A DNA stretch of 64,000 nt from Allonocardiopsis opalescens (GCF_003002095.1 NZ_PVZC01000005.1:310001-374000); one strand, 5' to 3'. Positions 33,956 to 42,802 are shown, counted from the stretch's first letter. Numbers and translations are program-made. Notes: generated by a model not told the origin, from the letters alone.

Positions 33956-34413
33956 GCCCGCACCTCGCCGTCGGAGTCCCCGCCGGCCAGACGACCGGAC
34001 TCGTCGTCGGCGTCCCCGTCAGCAGCACGACCGCCCCCCGACCCCGGAAGCCCCTCCACCGACACCCCGGCCCGCCGATGCGCGGACTCCTCGTCCAACG
34101 CGTGCTCGGCCTGCGCAACGGCCAAGGCCACCAGCGACCGCGCCCGGTCATCCTGCAGCCGGTAGTACACGCGCGTCCCGTCCTGCCGAGCCGCCACGAC
34201 CCGCCCCCACCGCAGCTTCGCCAAGTGCTGCGAAACCGTCGTCGCCGACTTCCCCACCACCTCGGCCAGCCCTCCGACCGACTGCTCCCCCTCCCGCAGC
34301 GCCAGGATGATCCTGATCCGCGTCGGATCCGCCAACATCCGGAACACCTCGGCCGCCAGGTCCACGTAGGGGCTGTCCGGCCCGAAGCTGCACACCTTCT
34401 TACCTTCATGCAT
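33952..34413 (-). CDS. ArsR/SmtB family metal-sensing regulator
   Basis: 153 aa. Winged helix with FRMLADPTRIRIILALREGE and recognition helix VGKSATTVSQHLAKLRWGRV; wing GTRVYYRL. An N-terminal MHEGKKVCSF with His and Cys, and an alpha-5 with His (AEHALDEESAHRRAG), could supply metal ligands, as in SmtB and CmtR-like sensors. A 35-residue acidic, Gly-rich tail is extra. Co-transcribed with the P1B-4 ATPase, which it should repress until metal is in excess. Confidence 0.92.
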   Translation of the reverse strand: MHEGKKVCSFGPDSPYVDLAAEVFRMLADPTRIRIILALREGEQSVGGLAEVVGKSATTVSQHLAKLRWGRVVAARQDGTRVYYRLQDDRARSLVALAVAQAEHALDEESAHRRAGVSVEGLPGSGGGRAADGDADDESGRLAGGDSDGEVRA

Positions 34414-34419
34414 GCGAAT

Positions 34420-34425
34420 ATTGTA
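34420..34425 (-). promoter_or_regulatory. Putative -10 box, leaderless ArsR transcript
   Basis: TACAAT on the minus strand ends seven bases before the ATG at 34413, with no ribosome site between. This geometry fits a leaderless mRNA; the -35 region is not recognisable, as often in actinomycetes. ATATTCGCATGCATG just inside it may hold the regulator site. Confidence 0.5.
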
Positions 34426-34494
34426 GGACTCGACGATGGGCTGGAGGTCGTCGGGGTCCCCCGAGCGCTCGGACCCACCGAGGGCGGCACGGGT

Positions 34495-34854
34495 TCACCG
34501 AGGCAGGATCACTGCACGGATCTCACGGCGGAGCCCGGCGATCAAGTATGAGCTTCCCTTGCCGGATGACGGGTCAATTCCCCAAGGTCCGCCGATTCCT
34601 CGAATAGCGCGGATCTCGAAATGATCGTCAGCCGATGAGGCCGGAAAGGAGCCATCCCTCCTGTCAGGCTCCACAAATCCATCAGCCACCATCTCTAACG
34701 ACCACACGCCATGACATTCTTCCCACCGGATCGCCTGGTACTGGCGACCGAGCCAGACTTTGCCGTCGCGGACCGGCCAGCTCGGGCCACCGGTCATGCG
34801 CAGACAAGCGCGGCGAAAGTTTAGTTCGCAGTTCCGATGTTTGGGCGCACTCAC
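34495..34854 (-). CDS. Hypothetical protein in AT-richer island
   Basis: 119 aa from a GTG at 34854, or 100 aa from the ATG at codon 20. No signal peptide or membrane helix; Trp-rich (VWLGRQYQAIRWEECHGVWS). I do not recognise a family. Base composition and codon use are less GC-biased than in flanking genes and match the immunity gene just upstream, so the two probably arrived together. Could be part of a toxin/immunity locus or a non-coding frame. Confidence 0.45.
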   Translation of the reverse strand: MSAPKHRNCELNFRRACLRMTGGPSWPVRDGKVWLGRQYQAIRWEECHGVWSLEMVADGFVEPDRRDGSFPASSADDHFEIRAIRGIGGPWGIDPSSGKGSSYLIAGLRREIRAVILPR

Positions 34855-34936
34855 TCCCAGTTAGATTCGACGACTCAGGAAAGGGTGAAATAACGAGGTT
34901 CGCACGCCGACTCAGACGACCAGGAATAACAGTCGC

Positions 34937-35419
34937 CTATTCGTCAACATAATCACCGATCGCGACGTCGTGAACTACATACTCCCAGATTGCATCCCCA
35001 TCCGAAACGGTGTGATCGATATTCATCAGTTCCGCCATTAGTCGCCCTGCGATCACCTCGAGTTCCTCGCGGGTCACATCGACTGAACCGAATGGATAGG
35101 AGTCCATGAAGTAGTCAAGGCATCTAGCGAATTTCACTACGTCCGCATTCACGTGGCGCACGCTACGATCAATCAAGTTAACAGCTACTACGGCGCCATC
35201 TTCGGCGACACAGAAAACTTGAGATGTTGCACCATCGCCAATAATTGTGAAGTTTTGAGTGTCCACATATACAAATTCCGGTTGGATGTCCGGTCGACGG
35301 GCCCGGAATATAAATGTCTCCCCAGGAACTCCCACTTTTTCTAGAAATACCCTCGTCTCTTCATTGCAAATATGAGCGACCCACGACTCGGGATACTTGA
35401 CTCTTCCACCCATATTCAT
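34937..35419 (-). CDS. SUKH-4-like immunity protein
   Basis: 160 aa from the ATG at 35419 (GTG at 35428 and ATG at 35413 are alternatives). The pattern ETRVFLEKVGVPGETFIF near the N-terminus, then IIGDGATSQVFCVAEDGAVVAV, a helix around FARCLDYFMDSYPF, and a final DGDAIWEYVVHDVAIGDY is that of SUKH-family immunity proteins, which neutralise nuclease or deaminase toxins of polymorphic toxin systems. No toxin gene lies within the window near it. Its codon use is much less GC-biased than the chromosome here, a sign of transfer. Confidence 0.75.
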   Translation of the reverse strand: MNMGGRVKYPESWVAHICNEETRVFLEKVGVPGETFIFRARRPDIQPEFVYVDTQNFTIIGDGATSQVFCVAEDGAVVAVNLIDRSVRHVNADVVKFARCLDYFMDSYPFGSVDVTREELEVIAGRLMAELMNIDHTVSDGDAIWEYVVHDVAIGDYVDE

Positions 35420-35428
35420 ACCTAACAC

Positions 35429-35871
35429 GCAACTCAGCCCTGTCGGCGACTACGAAACCTGTCTGAAATTGCCGTCAACTGCATGGACCAATAGTCAACT
35501 CCCGCGGCAGAGGTGGTCCAGGAGCATAAATAAGTGACTCCAACATGTGGGCGCTCGCTCAATTTTGCACACAAGCCGTGGCTCAGGACTGCAATTCTGA
35601 ATACATTTCATCAATTTGCCCGCCATTCACTTCCCTTCACGCCACTGAACGCATGAGGCCAGAAATATGACGACTTCTCTATCCGACAGACGCCGCAGCC
35701 TAGCCTGCATATCATTTTCATTGAAACTCACCATCTAAATACTCCGACTGTCAACGGTAGCGTGGGTTCATTGAGGACGATTGCCGCATCGAAATCTCGG
35801 CAGAGAGCCACAGTGAAGTAGGAATTGCCGAGATAGCGCAATCGCATAACGCCGTTCCGGCATCTGCCGGG
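35429..35871. other. AT-richer non-coding stretch, 443 bp
   Basis: No frame with coding character on either strand; composition clearly lower in GC than the rest of the window. Belongs to the same island as the SUKH-like gene. I see no att-like repeat or IS end within it. Confidence 0.6.
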
Positions 35872-37683
35872 CTAGTCGCTGATGACCTGTTGTTCGAAGT
35901 CGTCGAAGGCGATGACGACGTCTTCTCGTTCGGCTTCGTCGTCTTCGGCGACGGGGTGGTCCAGGATCAGGGCCATTCGGGCCTGCTCCAGGGTGGTGGC
36001 GCCGGGGAGGGGGTCGCGGTCGACGGTGTGGGCGATCCGGGTGCCGTTGACCCACATGGCCAGGCGTACGGCTTGGCCGTCGTCCAGGACTTCGCATGAG
36101 GCGTGGAGGCGGTTGACCGCCTCGGGGCGGGTGTCGTAGGTGGGGACGTCGGTGACGGCCTCCAGTTCGTCCAGGTGGTCGGCGGTCTGGCGTTGGATGA
36201 ACGCGGATCCGTCGGCGACCTCGACCAGGAATTCGTAGCGGGTGAAGACCTCCTCGCCGCTCTCGTCGTCGGCCCATGAGCCGAGGCAGCCCAAGCCGTA
36301 CTGGCCGAGCGGTGAGGACTCGACGACCTGGGCTTCCACTCCGGCGAGGGTGCGCGCGGGATGCGGCTCGAAGTCGGGGCCCGCGACCCAGACGATGCGG
36401 TCGGGGCGGGCCCGCAGGATCATCCGGCCGTCCAGGTAGCCGGAGGAGTCGTCCGTGCGGTCGAAGGCGAAATCGCTACCGCCCCAGCCGGAGGCGGGAT
36501 CGGAGAAGTCGTCCGTGGCGAAGGGCGTCAGGGAGGCCGGAAACTCCGGGCCGGGGCCCGCCGTCGCGGGGCCGTGGGTGGACCGGGTTCCGGCCGAGTC
36601 GGCGCTGGAGGCGTTCCAGGACGGCAGCGCCCAGGTGGCGAGGACGGCCACCACGGCCAGGGCGGCGGCCGCCGCCCCGCCCAGCGCCAGGCCGCGGGGC
36701 GGGACGCGTCGGCGCCCGCCGATCCGGCCTCGTGCCGGGCCCGACCGAGTTGACGGAGCCGCGGGACCTGACGGACTCGACGGACCGGCCGGAACCGGGC
36801 CCGCTGGACCGGCCGGTCCCGCCGAACCCGACAGCCCCTCCGTCGTGGCAACCGGTTCCGTGATGCCCGTCAGTTCCGCGCGCAGGCGGCGGGCGGTCGG
36901 GCGCAGCGCCGGGTCGGTGCTGAGGGTGCGACGGACCAGTGCGGCCAGGCCGGGGTCCAGGCCGGGCAGGCGCGGTTCGGTGTGCATGGCGTTGTAGAGG
37001 GCGGCCTGCGGGGTGTCGCCGCTGAAGGGTGGTTCGCCGGTGGCGGCGAAGGCGACCAGGCAGCCCCAGGCGAAGATGTCGGAGGCTGGGGTGGCGGGGC
37101 CGCTCGCCGTCTCGGGCGCGATGTAGCCGGAGGTGCCGAGCACCGTCCCGGCGCCGGTGCGGGTGCCCGTGGTGTCCAGGAGCCGGGCGATGCCGAAGTC
37201 GATCACCACGATCCCGACGTCGGACAGCATCACATTGGCCGGCGTGAGGTCGCGGTGCACGACCCCGGCGTCGTGGATGGCGACCAGCGCGTCGGCGACG
37301 CCCACGGCCAACTGCTCTAGCCGCGCGCCGCGCATCACCCGCCGGCGCACGGCGTCGCGCAGGGTGGTGCCCTCGACGTACTCCGTGACGACGTACGCGG
37401 GGTCTCCGTCGATCCGGGCGTCCAGGACGGGCGCGGTGCAGAAGCGGGCGACGCGCCGCGCGGCGCTCACCTCCCGGGTGAGGCGGGCCCGGTAGACGTC
37501 GTCGTCCAGGAGGTACGGGTGGATGACCTTGACGGCGACCCGCTCGCCGCGCGGGTCGCGGGCCAGGTAGACGGTGCCCGCGCCGCCCCGGCCGAGCCGG
37601 CTCAGCAGCTGGTACGGGCCGAGGACCCTCGGATCGCGCGGTCCCAGCGGACTGCCCGCGGGCCCCGCGCCGGTGGATGCCAT
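35872..37683 (-). CDS. Membrane Ser/Thr protein kinase with extracellular sensor
   Basis: 603 aa. Kinase domain at about 22-275: glycine loop LGRGGAGTVYL, Lys52 in VAVKVI, Glu71, catalytic loop HRDLTPAN (143-150; Thr replaces the usual Lys of HRDLKPxN, common in actinomycete kinases), DFG 162-164. A Pro/Ala/Ser-rich juxtamembrane linker leads to a helix at 331-353, then about 250 extracellular residues beginning with FATDDFSDPASGWG, a jelly-roll, lectin-like pattern seen in DUF1080-type or beta-sandwich sensor domains. So it senses something outside and phosphorylates cytoplasmic targets. Stands alone. Confidence 0.93.
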   Translation of the reverse strand: MASTGAGPAGSPLGPRDPRVLGPYQLLSRLGRGGAGTVYLARDPRGERVAVKVIHPYLLDDDVYRARLTREVSAARRVARFCTAPVLDARIDGDPAYVVTEYVEGTTLRDAVRRRVMRGARLEQLAVGVADALVAIHDAGVVHRDLTPANVMLSDVGIVVIDFGIARLLDTTGTRTGAGTVLGTSGYIAPETASGPATPASDIFAWGCLVAFAATGEPPFSGDTPQAALYNAMHTEPRLPGLDPGLAALVRRTLSTDPALRPTARRLRAELTGITEPVATTEGLSGSAGPAGPAGPVPAGPSSPSGPAAPSTRSGPARGRIGGRRRVPPRGLALGGAAAAALAVVAVLATWALPSWNASSADSAGTRSTHGPATAGPGPEFPASLTPFATDDFSDPASGWGGSDFAFDRTDDSSGYLDGRMILRARPDRIVWVAGPDFEPHPARTLAGVEAQVVESSPLGQYGLGCLGSWADDESGEEVFTRYEFLVEVADGSAFIQRQTADHLDELEAVTDVPTYDTRPEAVNRLHASCEVLDDGQAVRLAMWVNGTRIAHTVDRDPLPGATTLEQARMALILDHPVAEDDEAEREDVVIAFDDFEQQVISD

Positions 37684-37873
37684 CGTCGGTTCGCCCCTCG
37701 GTGTCAGAGCGCGGTGGAGGTGGAGCGGACGCTGTTCGGGGCCAGCCTAGGGACGCATCCGGTCCCCGTACCGGAAAGGCCGCAAGCTGCCACCTTCACC
37801 GGTACGTGATGTCATGATCACTCCGGGTCCGGGCGGGAGCGCCCCGGGCGGCGCGGCGCGTACCATCGGCGCT

Positions 37874-38314
37874 GTGAGCGATACCCGTACCGAGACCGGA
37901 CCGGACGGGACGCCGGCGGCGCGGCCGGTTCCCGGCCCGCCGCCCGGACCGCCGTCCACCCGGGTGGACCGGTGGCTGTGGGCGGTGCGGCTGGTCAAGA
38001 CGCGTTCCGACGCCGTCCAGGCGTGCCGGGGCGGGCACGTGCGGATCGACGGCCGCCCGGCCAAGGCGGCCGCGGCGGTGCGGGCCGGGGCCGTCGTACG
38101 GGTGCACCTGCCGGGCGGGACCCGGATCGTGGAGGTCGTCCACATCATCGAGAAGCGGACCTCGGCGCCGATCGCGGTGCAGTGCTACATCGACCGCACC
38201 CCGCCCCCGCCGCCCGAGCAGCACGGCTCGGTGCCCCGGCGCGACCGGGGAGCGGGGCGGCCCACCAAGCGGGACCGCCGCCGGCTGGACCGGCTGCGGC
38301 GCGGCGAGAGCTGA
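37874..38314 (+). CDS. S4-domain RNA-binding protein, HslR-like
   Basis: 146 aa from the GTG at 37874. The S4 domain is at about 35-100 (TRVDRWLWAVRLVKTRSDAV, CRGGHVRIDGRPAKA), and the tail is basic (RPTKRDRRRLDRLRRG), as in HslR/Hsp15 proteins that bind stalled 50S-nascent-chain complexes. Proline-rich N-terminal extension is typical of actinomycete versions. Alone, divergent from the kinase. Confidence 0.93.
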   Translation: MSDTRTETGPDGTPAARPVPGPPPGPPSTRVDRWLWAVRLVKTRSDAVQACRGGHVRIDGRPAKAAAAVRAGAVVRVHLPGGTRIVEVVHIIEKRTSAPIAVQCYIDRTPPPPPEQHGSVPRRDRGAGRPTKRDRRRLDRLRRGES

Positions 38315-38421
38315 GCACCCGGCGCGTCCCTGCGCCGCACCGCCACCACCTGGGCTTACGGTTTCCCCATAGTGCCGCCGGGCTCCTCCGGCGGGCGGAC
38401 CCTCCACCACAGGGGACGACC

Positions 38422-38850
38422 ATGCGGAACACCGTGCGCAGCGCGCTCATCGCCCTGACCTGCGCCTTCGCCCTGGCCCTCGCCCCGGCGAGCGCGCAGG
38501 CCACCCCGCCGTCCGGCGTCACCGGCACGACGCTGGGCCGTACGACCGTCGACGGGCGCGACTACGTGCTGCGCGAGATCACCATCGCGCCCGGCGGGAG
38601 CACCGGCTGGCACCACCACGACGGCCCGGTCTACGGACGGGTGCGCTCCGGGACGCTCACCCACTTCGTCGCCGACTGCTCCACCGACGGCGTGTACGGC
38701 CCTGGCAGCACGATCACCGAGGTCCCCGACGAGGTCCACGTCGGACGGAACCTGGGCGGTGACCCGCTGGTCCTGGAGGTCCTCTACGTGCTGCCCGCCG
38801 GCGGCCCGCTCTCCCAGGACGACCCCGACCCCGGCTGCGGCTTCGGGTAG
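38422..38850 (+). CDS. Secreted cupin-domain protein
   Basis: 142 aa. Sec signal to about residue 29 (SAQATPPSG). Single cupin barrel: metal-binding GWHHHDGPVYGRVRSGTL with three adjacent His, and a second motif around EVPDEVHVGRN; two Cys (ADCSTDG and PGCGFG) could form a disulfide. Similar secreted cupins are frequent in actinomycetes but without a known reaction. Preceded by the S4 gene, 107 bp away. Confidence 0.87.
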   Translation: MRNTVRSALIALTCAFALALAPASAQATPPSGVTGTTLGRTTVDGRDYVLREITIAPGGSTGWHHHDGPVYGRVRSGTLTHFVADCSTDGVYGPGSTITEVPDEVHVGRNLGGDPLVLEVLYVLPAGGPLSQDDPDPGCGFG

Positions 38851-39033
38851 GACCGCACGCCTCCCGACCACCCGCACGATCCGAGGGCGCCCCCCGGCAC
38901 GACGCTGATCAGCCGGCGCCCGCGGCCCGGTCCTGGAAGCCGGGCGGCCCCATGCCGTGGCCCCCGGCCGACCCCGACCGCCGCGGCGCCCGGGTACCCC
39001 GGCCCGGCTCCGGCCCGGCCGGGCGCGGCGCCG

Positions 39034-40305
39034 TCACGGCGCCCGGTCGAGGCCGCGGGGACGGTGCGGCGCGGCGGGGCTTGCGGGACGGATCCGCCGG
39101 GCGTCGTTCCGCCAGGGGGCTTGGAGCGGTCGGAACGGGTACCGGTGTCCGTTGAGCCAGTGGCCGACCGGAGTGGAGCGCACCAGCAGGTGGTAGCCGG
39201 CGACCAGGGCGGCGCCGGCTGCGAGCCAGGTCGCGGCGAGCTTGACCGCGATGGGCAGGTCCAGGCGGGCCAGCGGGATCTCGATGGCGATCAGCAGCGG
39301 CAGGTGCGTCAGGTACATCCAGTACGAGGCGTCGGCCAGGTAGCGGATCGCCGGGCGCTCCGCGTGGAGGAAGCGGACGCAGATGCCGAGCAGGGCGTAG
39401 ACCCAGCTCCATCCGGCCACCGCGGTGACGGCGGCGGACAGCGGCAAGGGCGCCCCGGGCCCGGCGGCCAGGAGCGCCGGCACCGTCGTCCCGACCGCGG
39501 CGGTGAGGTGGGCGGGCCACGAACGGGCGATCCGCCGCAGCGCCCCGGGGTCCGCCTGGAGTGCCCAGCCGACGGTGAACGCGCCGGCGTAGGCCGTCAG
39601 CGCTGCCAGGTCCGGCGCGAGCGCGGCCGGCGCGGCGATTCCGCCGTCGACCGTGCCCTGCCGCAGCAGGGCCGCCCAGTACGGCACGGCCGCCGGCAGC
39701 ACGCCGAGCGGGGCCGCCAGCAGGCGGCCGGCCCACTCGGCCGACCGTGCCGCTCGACGGGGGCCGATCACCGCCAGGATCAGAGCGCGGACGATCAGCA
39801 CGATCAGAACGCTCTGCAGCAGCACGAGCAGGAACCACAGCTGGCCCGGGGGCAGGGCGAGCAGCGGGTGCGCCGCGGCGCGCGGGGCCGGATCCGGTGC
39901 ACCGCGCAGCCGGGCGTCGAGGACCATCAGCGGCCAGAGCGGGAGGACCGCGAGCGGCCAGAAGACGACGAAGGGCAGCCCGATCCGCAGCAGCCGGTCA
40001 CCGAGGTACCGCGACCACCCGCGGCGGTGCAGCACGAGCCGCCCGAAGTAGCCGGCCAGCAGCATGAACAGCGACATCCGGAACAGGTGGATGACGGACA
40101 CCGCGACCGCGGCGAGGGCCGAGGAGCGCTCGTCGGCGACCAGCCAGTCCGCGGCGGGATCGAAGGGCAGCAGCGAGTGCAGCACGATGCCCAGCAGCAG
40201 CGCGCCGGCGCGCAGCGCGTCCAGGCCGTGGAGACGCGGGGCGGCCGACCGGTGGGCGTCGTCTCCGCGTCGCGTCGGGCAGGCCACCGTCGCCACGGTA
40301 CGCAT
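39034..40305 (-). CDS. Acyltransferase 3 family membrane protein
   Basis: 423 aa with about ten membrane helices. N-terminal HGLDALRAGALLLGIVLHS carries the conserved Arg and His of the acyltransferase-3 (OpgC/NolL-like) family, and RMSLFMLLAGYFGRLVLH and YWMYLTHLP are further markers. Members transfer acetyl or succinyl groups to sugars or lipids of the envelope. Substrate not readable; no polysaccharide genes nearby. The C-terminal 30 residues are basic and probably disordered. Confidence 0.92.
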   Translation of the reverse strand: MRTVATVACPTRRGDDAHRSAAPRLHGLDALRAGALLLGIVLHSLLPFDPAADWLVADERSSALAAVAVSVIHLFRMSLFMLLAGYFGRLVLHRRGWSRYLGDRLLRIGLPFVVFWPLAVLPLWPLMVLDARLRGAPDPAPRAAAHPLLALPPGQLWFLLVLLQSVLIVLIVRALILAVIGPRRAARSAEWAGRLLAAPLGVLPAAVPYWAALLRQGTVDGGIAAPAALAPDLAALTAYAGAFTVGWALQADPGALRRIARSWPAHLTAAVGTTVPALLAAGPGAPLPLSAAVTAVAGWSWVYALLGICVRFLHAERPAIRYLADASYWMYLTHLPLLIAIEIPLARLDLPIAVKLAATWLAAGAALVAGYHLLVRSTPVGHWLNGHRYPFRPLQAPWRNDARRIRPASPAAPHRPRGLDRAP

Positions 40306-40478
40306 CCGCCCGCGCGGAGGCCCGCACCGCCGGGTGCGCCGAGGTCAAGTGAGCAGAAACTCTGCGCGGCCGCCGGCCCGTGGCCCGTCCCATGCGAGGT
40401 GCGACGGAGCCCGCCGACGGCCGGCGCCGACGGCGGGCCCCGCAAGCCCGGTCTCGCCGAAACGCCCGACGCAGACCG

Positions 40479-41417
40479 CTAGGACGCGGCCGCCTGGGTG
40501 ATGCCCTGGGCGTGGAACCGGAGCTGCTGCCGGGCGATCCACCGGACCACGCGATTGGCGATCCGGCCGCGCAGGGCGTTGGGCCAGCCCATCCGCAGGT
40601 GCAGCCGGGCGTGCTCGCCGACCGGCTCGATGTCGATCCGCAGCGTGCGGGGGGCGCCGCTCCGGTCCGCCCGCGTCCAGGTGACGGTGCGGCCCGGGAC
40701 GCTGTGCGTGATGGACTCGCTGTACGTCGGCTCGCCCTCGCGGAGCAGCTCGACGGAGCCGTCGCCGAGCCGGCGCGAGCCCGTGCTGTTGGCCTCCCAC
40801 TCGGCCCGCCGATCGGGGTCGCCGACGACGGCCCACACGCGTGCGACCGAGACCGGCACTTCGAGCCGGTAGACCGTGTACTCCCAGCCCTCGGGCGCCG
40901 CGTCGGCCGTGTCGGGGCCGCCCGCCGCGGCCGGCTCCGGCTCGGGGGTCCGGTCCGGATCGCCGAGCTCGCGGCGGATCCGGTCGGTGTCCACGCCGAG
41001 CCGGTCCAGCAGCCGCCGCACCCGGCCGCCGCCGTCGTCGATCAGCGCCGCGATCAGGGCGCCGTCGCCCTCGGCCGACGGGCAGTCGTCCACGATCTCG
41101 CGCAGCCGGGGGCTGAGCGGCAGCAGTTCCGGTGCGCCGGGGCCCAGCGCGGGCGGGGCGGCGTCGATCCCGAGCAGGGCGAGGTCCTCGCGGACGAGCG
41201 CGTCGATCGCCGAACGGGCTTCGGCCAGCCCGACGCCCGCGTCCATCAGCAGCCGTGCGCCGGGCCCGCCGTTGACGAGCACCCCGAGCAGCAGCTGCTC
41301 GAAGCCGACCTCGGCCTGGCCCGTGCGCGCCGCCTCGCGGCTCGCGGCCAGCTCGATCATGGCTCGGTCGTAGCCCCGTGCGAGGGGGGACCGCTTCGTT
41401 GCCGGGTCCGTCATCAC
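40479..41417 (-). CDS. Clp N-domain / SRPBCC fusion protein
   Basis: 312 aa from a GTG at 41417 that overlaps the HTH gene stop by 4 bp; the ATG at 41414 is an alternative. Residues about 12-155 carry two Clp N-terminal repeats (ARGYDRAMIELAASREAAR, VGFEQLLLGVL; then LSPRLREIVDD), the substrate/adaptor-binding domain of ClpC/ClpB, but no AAA module. Residues about 175-312 are a START-like SRPBCC domain (YTVYRLEVPVSVARVWAVVG) that should bind a hydrophobic ligand. Role unknown: perhaps a ligand-controlled adaptor. Operon with the small HTH protein. Confidence 0.85.
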   Translation of the reverse strand: MMTDPATKRSPLARGYDRAMIELAASREAARTGQAEVGFEQLLLGVLVNGGPGARLLMDAGVGLAEARSAIDALVREDLALLGIDAAPPALGPGAPELLPLSPRLREIVDDCPSAEGDGALIAALIDDGGGRVRRLLDRLGVDTDRIRRELGDPDRTPEPEPAAAGGPDTADAAPEGWEYTVYRLEVPVSVARVWAVVGDPDRRAEWEANSTGSRRLGDGSVELLREGEPTYSESITHSVPGRTVTWTRADRSGAPRTLRIDIEPVGEHARLHLRMGWPNALRGRIANRVVRWIARQQLRFHAQGITQAAAS

Positions 41418-41656
41418 TGGCCTCTCTCGGTCGCGCCGATGTGGCGGAGTCGTTTCCCGTACTTCTTGTGCACGGCCTGCCGGGTCACCCCGAGCGCGGC
41501 GGCGATGGAGGACCAGGTCTCCCCCGCGCGCAGCGCCTGCTCGACCTGCCGCAGCTCCAGCGAGTCGACCAGGGCCCGCAGCGAGGCGACGGCGCGCAGG
41601 CCGTCCACGGGGGCGGAGGTGTCCGAGGCGGTGGCCGCCAGCTTGACCGCGTCCAT
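41414..41656 (-). CDS. Small HTH protein, partner of Clp-N/SRPBCC gene
   Basis: 80 aa. A single HTH (RAGETWSSIAAALGVTRQAVHKKYGKRLR) preceded by a helix with ALVDSLELRQVEQALRAG. This small HTH type is usually encoded directly before Clp-N-domain proteins in actinomycetes. Three overlapping GGTTG palindromes sit 6-45 bp upstream, so it likely represses its own operon. Translationally coupled to the next gene by GTGA overlap. Confidence 0.88.
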   Translation of the reverse strand: MDAVKLAATASDTSAPVDGLRAVASLRALVDSLELRQVEQALRAGETWSSIAAALGVTRQAVHKKYGKRLRHIGATERGQ

Positions 41657-41661
41657 GGTGT

Positions 41662-41701
41662 CAACCTAGGTTGCGCAACCTCCGACTGTCAACCTGGGTT
41701 G
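41662..41701. promoter_or_regulatory. Interlocking palindromic operators of the HTH/Clp-N operon
   Basis: CAACCTAGGTTG (41662-41673), GGTTGCGCAACC (41669-41680) and CAACCTGGGTTG (41690-41701) share the GGTTG half-site; the first and third are 28 bp apart, nearly three helical turns. The array starts 6 bp before the HTH start codon. Confidence 0.75.
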
Positions 41702-41734
41702 CGCGACGGGCGGTGACGGATTCTCCGACTTGCG

Positions 41735-41751
41735 CCTCAAGCCGCTTGAGG
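41735..41751. promoter_or_regulatory. MerR-type operator/promoter
   Basis: CCTCAAG-CCG-CTTGAGG inverted repeat 17 bp upstream of the MerR start, the usual place of a MerR site inside an over-long -35/-10 spacer. Confidence 0.7.
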
Positions 41752-41767
41752 TACCACAGTTGGCCCC

Positions 41768-42802
41768 ATGAGCGAGCACGAGCTGTACCCCATCGGAGAC
41801 GCCGCGCGCCGCAGCGGCCTGAGCGTGAGCGCCGTGCGCTTCTACGCCGACACCGGGCTCATCCCGCCCACGGGCCTGAACGACGCCGGCCACCGCATGT
41901 ACGACATCGACGCCATCGCCCGGCTGGAACTCGTCCGCACCCTGCGCGAGCTGGACACCGACCTGGACGAGATCCGCCGCCTGCTCGAAGGGGGCACCAC
42001 CCTGCACGACCTGCTCAGCACCCACCTGGAGATCGTCGAGCGCCAGGAGCGCACCCTGCGGGCCAGGCGGGCGGTGCTGAGGACCCTGATCAGGCAGGGC
42101 GGCACCACCGCCCAGGCCGACCTGATGCACAAGCTCGTCTCGATGACCGACGAGGAGCGCGAACAGGCCGTCGACGACTTCTGGACCGACGTCGGCGAGG
42201 GCCTGGACGTCCCCGAGGGCTTCGTGGACCGGCTGCGGTCCATGCGCCCGGTCCTGCCCGCCGAGCCCACGGCCGCCCAGCTCGAAGCCTGGATCGAGCT
42301 GGCCGACCTGGTGGGGGACCCGGCGTTCCGCGACGCCGTCCGCGCCTACCTGCGGGACGCCTACTCCGCACCGGAGGCCCGGGCCATGGCGACCGAGCCC
42401 TTCCAGGACTTCATCCACGGGAGCAGCACCCAGCTCATGGCGGAACTGATCGCCGCGCACCGCGCCGGGGAGTCGCCCCGGTCCCCCCGGGCGCGGCAGG
42501 CCGCCGCGCGCTTCCTGGCGGCGGCCGTCGCACTGTCCGACACACCGCTCACCCCCGAGCTGCGCGACCGGATGGCCGACGGATTCCGGCAGGTGCCCGA
42601 GCTGCTGCGCCAGATCGCCGAGGAGGAGGCCGCCGCCGACGGCCCCGGCTACGACGACACCCACGGCCGGTACCTGTCGCTGGTGACGCGGATCAACGGC
42701 ACCGCGACCGACGAGGACCTCGACTCCGTCCCCTACGCCTGGATCGCCGAGGCCATGCGCGCCGAGGACCCGCTGCCCTCTCAGGGCGTGTCCGCGAGCT
42801 GA
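41768..42802 (+). CDS. MerR family regulator with long effector domain
   Basis: 344 aa. N-terminal MerR HTH and wing (YPIGDAARRSGLSVSAVRFY, LIPPTGLNDAGHRMYD) and coiled-coil dimer helix to about 125 (HLEIVERQERTLRARRAVL). The remaining 220 residues are a helical domain of unknown ligand. Longer than simple MerR (about 130-150 aa), like actinomycete multidrug-sensing members. Its probable operator is the inverted repeat just upstream, so at least autoregulated. No obvious target gene adjacent. Confidence 0.92.
   Translation: MSEHELYPIGDAARRSGLSVSAVRFYADTGLIPPTGLNDAGHRMYDIDAIARLELVRTLRELDTDLDEIRRLLEGGTTLHDLLSTHLEIVERQERTLRARRAVLRTLIRQGGTTAQADLMHKLVSMTDEEREQAVDDFWTDVGEGLDVPEGFVDRLRSMRPVLPAEPTAAQLEAWIELADLVGDPAFRDAVRAYLRDAYSAPEARAMATEPFQDFIHGSSTQLMAELIAAHRAGESPRSPRARQAAARFLAAAVALSDTPLTPELRDRMADGFRQVPELLRQIAEEEAAADGPGYDDTHGRYLSLVTRINGTATDEDLDSVPYAWIAEAMRAEDPLPSQGVSAS

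Noticed and set aside
35429-35871. Possible insertion-sequence remnant in the AT-richer stretch
   Set aside because: No transposase-like frame, no terminal inverted repeats and no target duplication could be found by eye.
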